From NCBI GenBank assembly GCA_002354735.1, contig DEMD01000009.1, forward strand, positions 145,728-162,578: a DNA stretch of 16,851 bases, read 5' to 3'. The DNA comes from Gammaproteobacteria bacterium UBA2679 (GTDB lineage: Bacteria > Pseudomonadota > Gammaproteobacteria > Pseudomonadales > Oleiphilaceae). Of the stretch, positions 13,390-16,851 are shown one piece after another. The notes below the pieces were generated by a model. The model had not been told where the DNA came from and ran no database searches. It saw only the letters and a program-made list of their open reading frames with translations. Numbering within the stretch: position 1 is the stretch's first letter; each line of letters begins with the position of its first letter. The position numbers were made by a program, and so were the translations under genes.

Positions 13390-16300
13390 CGCAGAAACCT
13401 CTGAATCGTGTCGATCAGCGCATTCTCGTCATAGGGCTTGGTGGCGTAAGCGCTCACGCCCACTTTTTGCGCCAGCTGACGATGCTTCTCCTGGCTACGG
13501 GAGGTAAGCATGACGATAGGCAAATCGTTACCTGTCGGCTGCTGGCGAATGTGCCGAGTCAGTTCGAGGCCATCCATGCGCGGCATCTCCATATCTACCA
13601 GCATGAGATGGGCGGGGGCGACGCGCTGCTTCTCCATCGCATCGACGCCGTCGCTGGCGGTCTCCACCTCGAAGCCCATGTCCTGCAACAGTTGTTTCAA
13701 GGTGCTGCGGACGCTCAGCGAGTCATCCACCACGAGAATGCGCTGGCGTCGGATCTGTGGACCACTCGAAGGCGCAGCCATTCTCGACCTGCCACGCTCG
13801 GCCATACCCGACCGGTCAGCCGATGCGGTCAACAGCTCGTTCAGGTTCAGAATCGGCACCATCGAGCCATCGCCGAGAATCGTGAGCCCCAGCAGTCCGA
13901 ACAACTGCGGTGCGAGCTTGCCTGGCGACCGTGCCACCAACTGCTCACCAGTGAGCAGGCGTTCTGCACCGACAGCCACCAGTTTGTCACCCAGCTCGAG
14001 CAGCAGCACAGGCTGTGTCTCGTCGGGCACCTGGTCCACGGCTTCTCCGTAGAGAACCTTCGCCAGACTGTAATACGGGCACAGCTCATTGCCGACCGAC
14101 AGGAGCCATTGTCCCGACATTTCGCGCAGCAGGCCCTGCGCGGTTGGCAGCGCTTGCCGGATAGAGGCTGTCGGTAGTGCAAAGGTGCGCCCGCCCGCTT
14201 CGACCAGCAACATGTACTGGGTAATTTCCTTCACTGGAATCCGCAGCTGCCAGGCGCAGGTGTTTTCCTCGAGCTCACATCGAGCACTGCCGCCGAGCAG
14301 TTCGGCGGTATACTTCACCGCATCCAGACCGATACCGCGACCGGAAACCTGGGTCACTTCTTCCCGGGAACTGAACCCTGGCAACCAGAGCAGTTGAGCC
14401 AACTGTTCCGGGCTGGCACGTCCATGTCCTGCCGGCAACAGTCCCCTAGCCTCGGCACGGGATTGGATAGCGGCCAGATCCAGACCACCCCCATCGTCCT
14501 GCACGCGCACATCCAGAAAGCGGCCAGTCTGTTCGAACACGATCTCGACGCGGCCTTCAAGGGTCTTGCCGGCTTCCAGGCGACGCTCGGCCGACTCGAT
14601 GCCGTGGTCCACGGCGTTTCTCAGCAGATGCATCAGAGGGCCGGCCAGCTGCTCGAGCAGCTCACGGTCGACCTTCAATGTTTCGCCTTCGATGACCAGA
14701 CTGGCATGTTTGCCGGTCATGCGACTGGCCTGACGAACACAGCGCTGCAGCCTGCCTGTCAGCGTGCTCACCGGCACCCTCTGGCGCGCCAACAGGGTGT
14801 GCTGCAGCTGATCGATATGACGATGCTGCTGTCGCACGAGTGCATCCATCTGCAACAGTTGGCTCTGTAGTTTTCGATTCAACTCGCAGACGTCTGCCAC
14901 GACTTCGAAATACTGATGAGTACTTCGATGCAGCTCGTCGTAACGGTCCATCTCGAGCGGGTCGAGACCATGTTCATCGATGCTTTCGTTGCGCTGCGGC
15001 CGTGCCTGACTGCGGCCCGTGACCAGCATTTCCAGCTCGGTACGGCGCTGACTGAGTCGGCGATCCTGATCGCTGATGCCACCACTGGTCAACTGCAGGC
15101 GCTTATGCAGCTCGCGGGCCTGGACATTGTTGATGCTCATTTCTTCGGTCAGTACCAACAGCTTTTCATACGCCGAATCGTCGTCCTCGCCCACCACCAC
15201 AGGTACCGGCGCGTGGACTGCCTCAGGGTTGATGACTTCCAGCGCCTGGGCAGACTCTTTAACCAGATCAGCCGCCGGTTCATCGTCGGCTAGATGAGCA
15301 GCATCAACAGTCGCTTCAGGTTCGATACCATCCTGGATTTCACGCCAGTTGGTCAGGGCCTGCAACACAACCAGCCGGTTTACCGGCAACTCATCGCGCC
15401 CCAGCAGGTAATCCACCATGGCGCTTACACAGTCGGACGCTTCCATAAGCAGGTCCTGCAGTGCCGGGCTCGGGCGCAGGCCCTGCTCGTCCCACTCATC
15501 GAATACCGCTTCAAGGGCGTGGCTGAGGTTGGCTACGCCCTTGAGACCCAGCAGGTTTGCAGAGCCTTTCAGCGTGTGGCTTGCTCGCTGAGCCTGCCGC
15601 ACCAGTTCAGAGCCCTCGCCTGCGCCACTGACCAACTGGCTGAGCGCCTGGTGCAGCGAGCGAGTCTGGGCAGGCGCGTCCTGCAGGAAGGCCTCCATAA
15701 CCTCAAGACTGACCTCATCACTGACATCCAGTGCGACATCGACTTCGCAAAGCACCTGTGGGGTCTGCTCGCCCAGCTCTTCCTCAGGCAACTCAGGCGA
15801 CATCAAGGCGCGCAATAGGTGCTGCGAACGCGCCGGTGCCAGGCTCTCGCTCCAGCGGCTGTCCTCCAGGTAATCCAGCAGCTTGAGGCAGGCTGTCTCG
15901 GGCGCACCGTCCATGAGGTACGGTCGCAGATTTGCCTGCCACAGTCCCAGCATGGCGATCGGTGCCTGCTCATGACCTTGTGAATGATGCGGTACGCGAT
16001 CGGCCAGCAGGTCCATCATATCCTGCAGACCGTGCAGGCCAAGATAGCTGCAGCTCTCGCCCAGGTCTCTCAGCATGCGCGCGTAATCATCGGCCGACTC
16101 AGGCAGGCCGAGTAACAGTTCATCGAACTCCGTCTGGAGCGATTCGATTTCCTGCCACAAATCCTGCAGCGTCCGTTGGTGAGGCTCGCTCAGTGTTGAT
16201 TCAGCCGACGCTTCAATGAATAAAGTCGGCGATTGTTGCGGCAGGTCCACAGGCGCCAAGCAATTTACATCCGCAGTATCGTCCTCACCCTCGAGGCTTT

Positions 16301-16583
16301 GCTCTGCGAGACTGTCACTCAGTTCGCAGAGCCAGCGCGCAAGTTCGAAAACTTCAGCGGCCGGCACGTCGCGTCCCGACAGCGCTGTCTGGCGAGCCAG
16401 GCATTGTGCACCGAGCTCTGGCATGCCGGCCATGTCCAACAGCATGGCGGCGTTATCGAGCACCGCCTCGACCACGTCCGCCGCCAGTGCGGGCGATTCA
16501 CCCAATGCCTCCAGCAGCTCGCCGGTACTGGCCTGCATCACTTCCACTGCGGCGTCCAGCGACGCCTGACTCTGCGTACTCAT
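13386..16583 (-). CDS. Hybrid CheA-type histidine kinase with C-terminal receiver domain, ChpA-like
   Basis: A 1065-residue cytoplasmic chemosensory kinase. Domains in order: an N-terminal helical region (1-100); a second helical bundle (about 135-250) that looks like a degenerate Hpt without a clear phospho-His motif; a canonical Hpt at about 290-395 with His336 in ASHTLKGSANLLG; an acidic linker; a coiled-coil dimerisation region (about 470-625) containing DPLEMDRY as in ChpA/PilL proteins; the ATPase with N box (Asn656, His660), G1 DDGGG (696-700) and G2 GRGIGLD (748-754); a CheW domain (about 786-925); and a receiver with Asp953/Asp954, phospho-acceptor Asp997 and Lys1049. It is much shorter than P. 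aeruginosa ChpA, which has several Hpt domains. The ATG has GAGGT five bases upstream and lies 35 bases after the receptor gene's stop. Confidence 0.9.
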   Translation of the reverse strand: MSTQSQASLDAAVEVMQASTGELLEALGESPALAADVVEAVLDNAAMLLDMAGMPELGAQCLARQTALSGRDVPAAEVFELARWLCELSDSLAEQSLEGEDDTADVNCLAPVDLPQQSPTLFIEASAESTLSEPHQRTLQDLWQEIESLQTEFDELLLGLPESADDYARMLRDLGESCSYLGLHGLQDMMDLLADRVPHHSQGHEQAPIAMLGLWQANLRPYLMDGAPETACLKLLDYLEDSRWSESLAPARSQHLLRALMSPELPEEELGEQTPQVLCEVDVALDVSDEVSLEVMEAFLQDAPAQTRSLHQALSQLVSGAGEGSELVRQAQRASHTLKGSANLLGLKGVANLSHALEAVFDEWDEQGLRPSPALQDLLMEASDCVSAMVDYLLGRDELPVNRLVVLQALTNWREIQDGIEPEATVDAAHLADDEPAADLVKESAQALEVINPEAVHAPVPVVVGEDDDSAYEKLLVLTEEMSINNVQARELHKRLQLTSGGISDQDRRLSQRRTELEMLVTGRSQARPQRNESIDEHGLDPLEMDRYDELHRSTHQYFEVVADVCELNRKLQSQLLQMDALVRQQHRHIDQLQHTLLARQRVPVSTLTGRLQRCVRQASRMTGKHASLVIEGETLKVDRELLEQLAGPLMHLLRNAVDHGIESAERRLEAGKTLEGRVEIVFEQTGRFLDVRVQDDGGGLDLAAIQSRAEARGLLPAGHGRASPEQLAQLLWLPGFSSREEVTQVSGRGIGLDAVKYTAELLGGSARCELEENTCAWQLRIPVKEITQYMLLVEAGGRTFALPTASIRQALPTAQGLLREMSGQWLLSVGNELCPYYSLAKVLYGEAVDQVPDETQPVLLLELGDKLVAVGAERLLTGEQLVARSPGKLAPQLFGLLGLTILGDGSMVPILNLNELLTASADRSGMAERGRSRMAAPSSGPQIRRQRILVVDDSLSVRSTLKQLLQDMGFEVETASDGVDAMEKQRVAPAHLMLVDMEMPRMDGLELTRHIRQQPTGNDLPIVMLTSRSQEKHRQLAQKVGVSAYATKPYDENALIDTIQRFLR

Positions 16584-16618
16584 TGCCTACCTCACTTGTG
16601 GCTGCGCTGACCTTGGAA

Positions 16619-16851
16619 CTACCCGATCTTGCGTTCGTTCCGAGGGGCCAGTTCTTCCATGGTGCTGCCACGTGGGGCTTCCAGCCTTGTGACGGGGGCC
16701 GCTTCGGCCAGACTCAGACCCAGGTCCATGATGCCCAGATCAGGCAGCTGGAACAGACCGACGGTCTGCTGCAGCACACCTGAAGCCGCACGCAGGTGCT
16801 GCGTGTGTACAGACTGCCGTTTGAGCTCCTGTCCTGTTACGCGAGTGCTCT
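16619..16851 (-). CDS. Methyl-accepting chemotaxis protein, C-terminal end (runs off the right edge)
   Basis: An open frame runs from the right edge to a TAG at 16619-16621, giving 77 codons. The sequence has the heptad-like helix expected at the C-terminal end of a chemoreceptor signalling domain (QHLRAASGVLQQTVGLFQLP), followed by a polar tail ending in RNERKIG. No CheR/CheB-binding pentapeptide such as NWETF is seen at the end. The position directly before a CheA-type kinase gene, 35 bases away on the same strand, supports the call. The ligand-binding and membrane regions lie outside the window, so the stimulus cannot be inferred. The frame is read from the sequence and is shorter than a typical ORF cutoff. 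Confidence 0.68.
   Translation of the reverse strand, partial: STRVTGQELKRQSVHTQHLRAASGVLQQTVGLFQLPDLGIMDLGLSLAEAAPVTRLEAPRGSTMEELAPRNERKIG

Noticed and set aside
13380..14177. Plus-strand open frame of 265 codons
   Set aside because: Antisense to the receiver and CheW parts of the kinase gene; rich in Arg, His and Gln as expected of a shadow.

Overview
The window looks like chromosome from a moderately GC-rich gammaproteobacterium, most likely in Pseudomonadales (a Pseudomonas or Halopseudomonas-type genome). The basis is the protein character (ChpA-like hybrid CheA, low-specificity threonine aldolase, DUF3010, COG3014 and LPP20 lipoproteins) and the dense, overlapping operon layout. This is inference from recognised families; no database search was possible.

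Layout. At 1-395 (minus) is the N-terminal part of a lipoprotein with a Thr-Pro repeat that runs off the left edge. At 530-2922 (minus) a COG2509-type FAD protein is translationally coupled to a SpoU/TrmH-family RNA methyltransferase. A compact divergent promoter region (2923-3085) separates this pair from the plus-strand rlmE-ltaE pair (3086-4722). A DUF3010 gene (4707-5165, minus) converges on ltaE with overlapping 3' ends. At 5331-8833 (plus) is a tight operon of four predicted lipoproteins: LPP20, LpoB-like, COG3014 and LPP20. A secreted calcineurin-like phosphoesterase follows (8931-10646, plus). From 12480 to the right edge, on the minus strand, is a chemosensory operon: C-terminus of a methyl-accepting chemotaxis protein, hybrid CheA kinase with receiver, CheW-like protein, second CheW-like protein.

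The most notable region is 10637-12663. A 190-bp direct repeat (3 mismatches, no gaps by eye) covers the last 60 codons of the final CheW-like gene plus the last few bases of the phosphoesterase gene. Between the two copies lies an AT-richer segment of about 1.65 kb with two unrecognised lipoprotein genes, both on the minus strand. Each gene has the same upstream block: a 16-mer holding two TTGACA hexamers, followed 36-37 bp later by TATACT. The simplest reading is that the phosphoesterase and chemotaxis genes were once directly convergent, with stop codons overlapping, and that a two-lipoprotein cassette entered by an event that duplicated 190 bp of target. The cassette's function is unknown.

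Seven lipoproteins are predicted in under 17 kb (one partial, four in the operon, two in the cassette). None has Asp at +2, so all are expected to be sorted to the outer membrane. I saw no tRNA, rRNA, CRISPR array, transposase or integrase.
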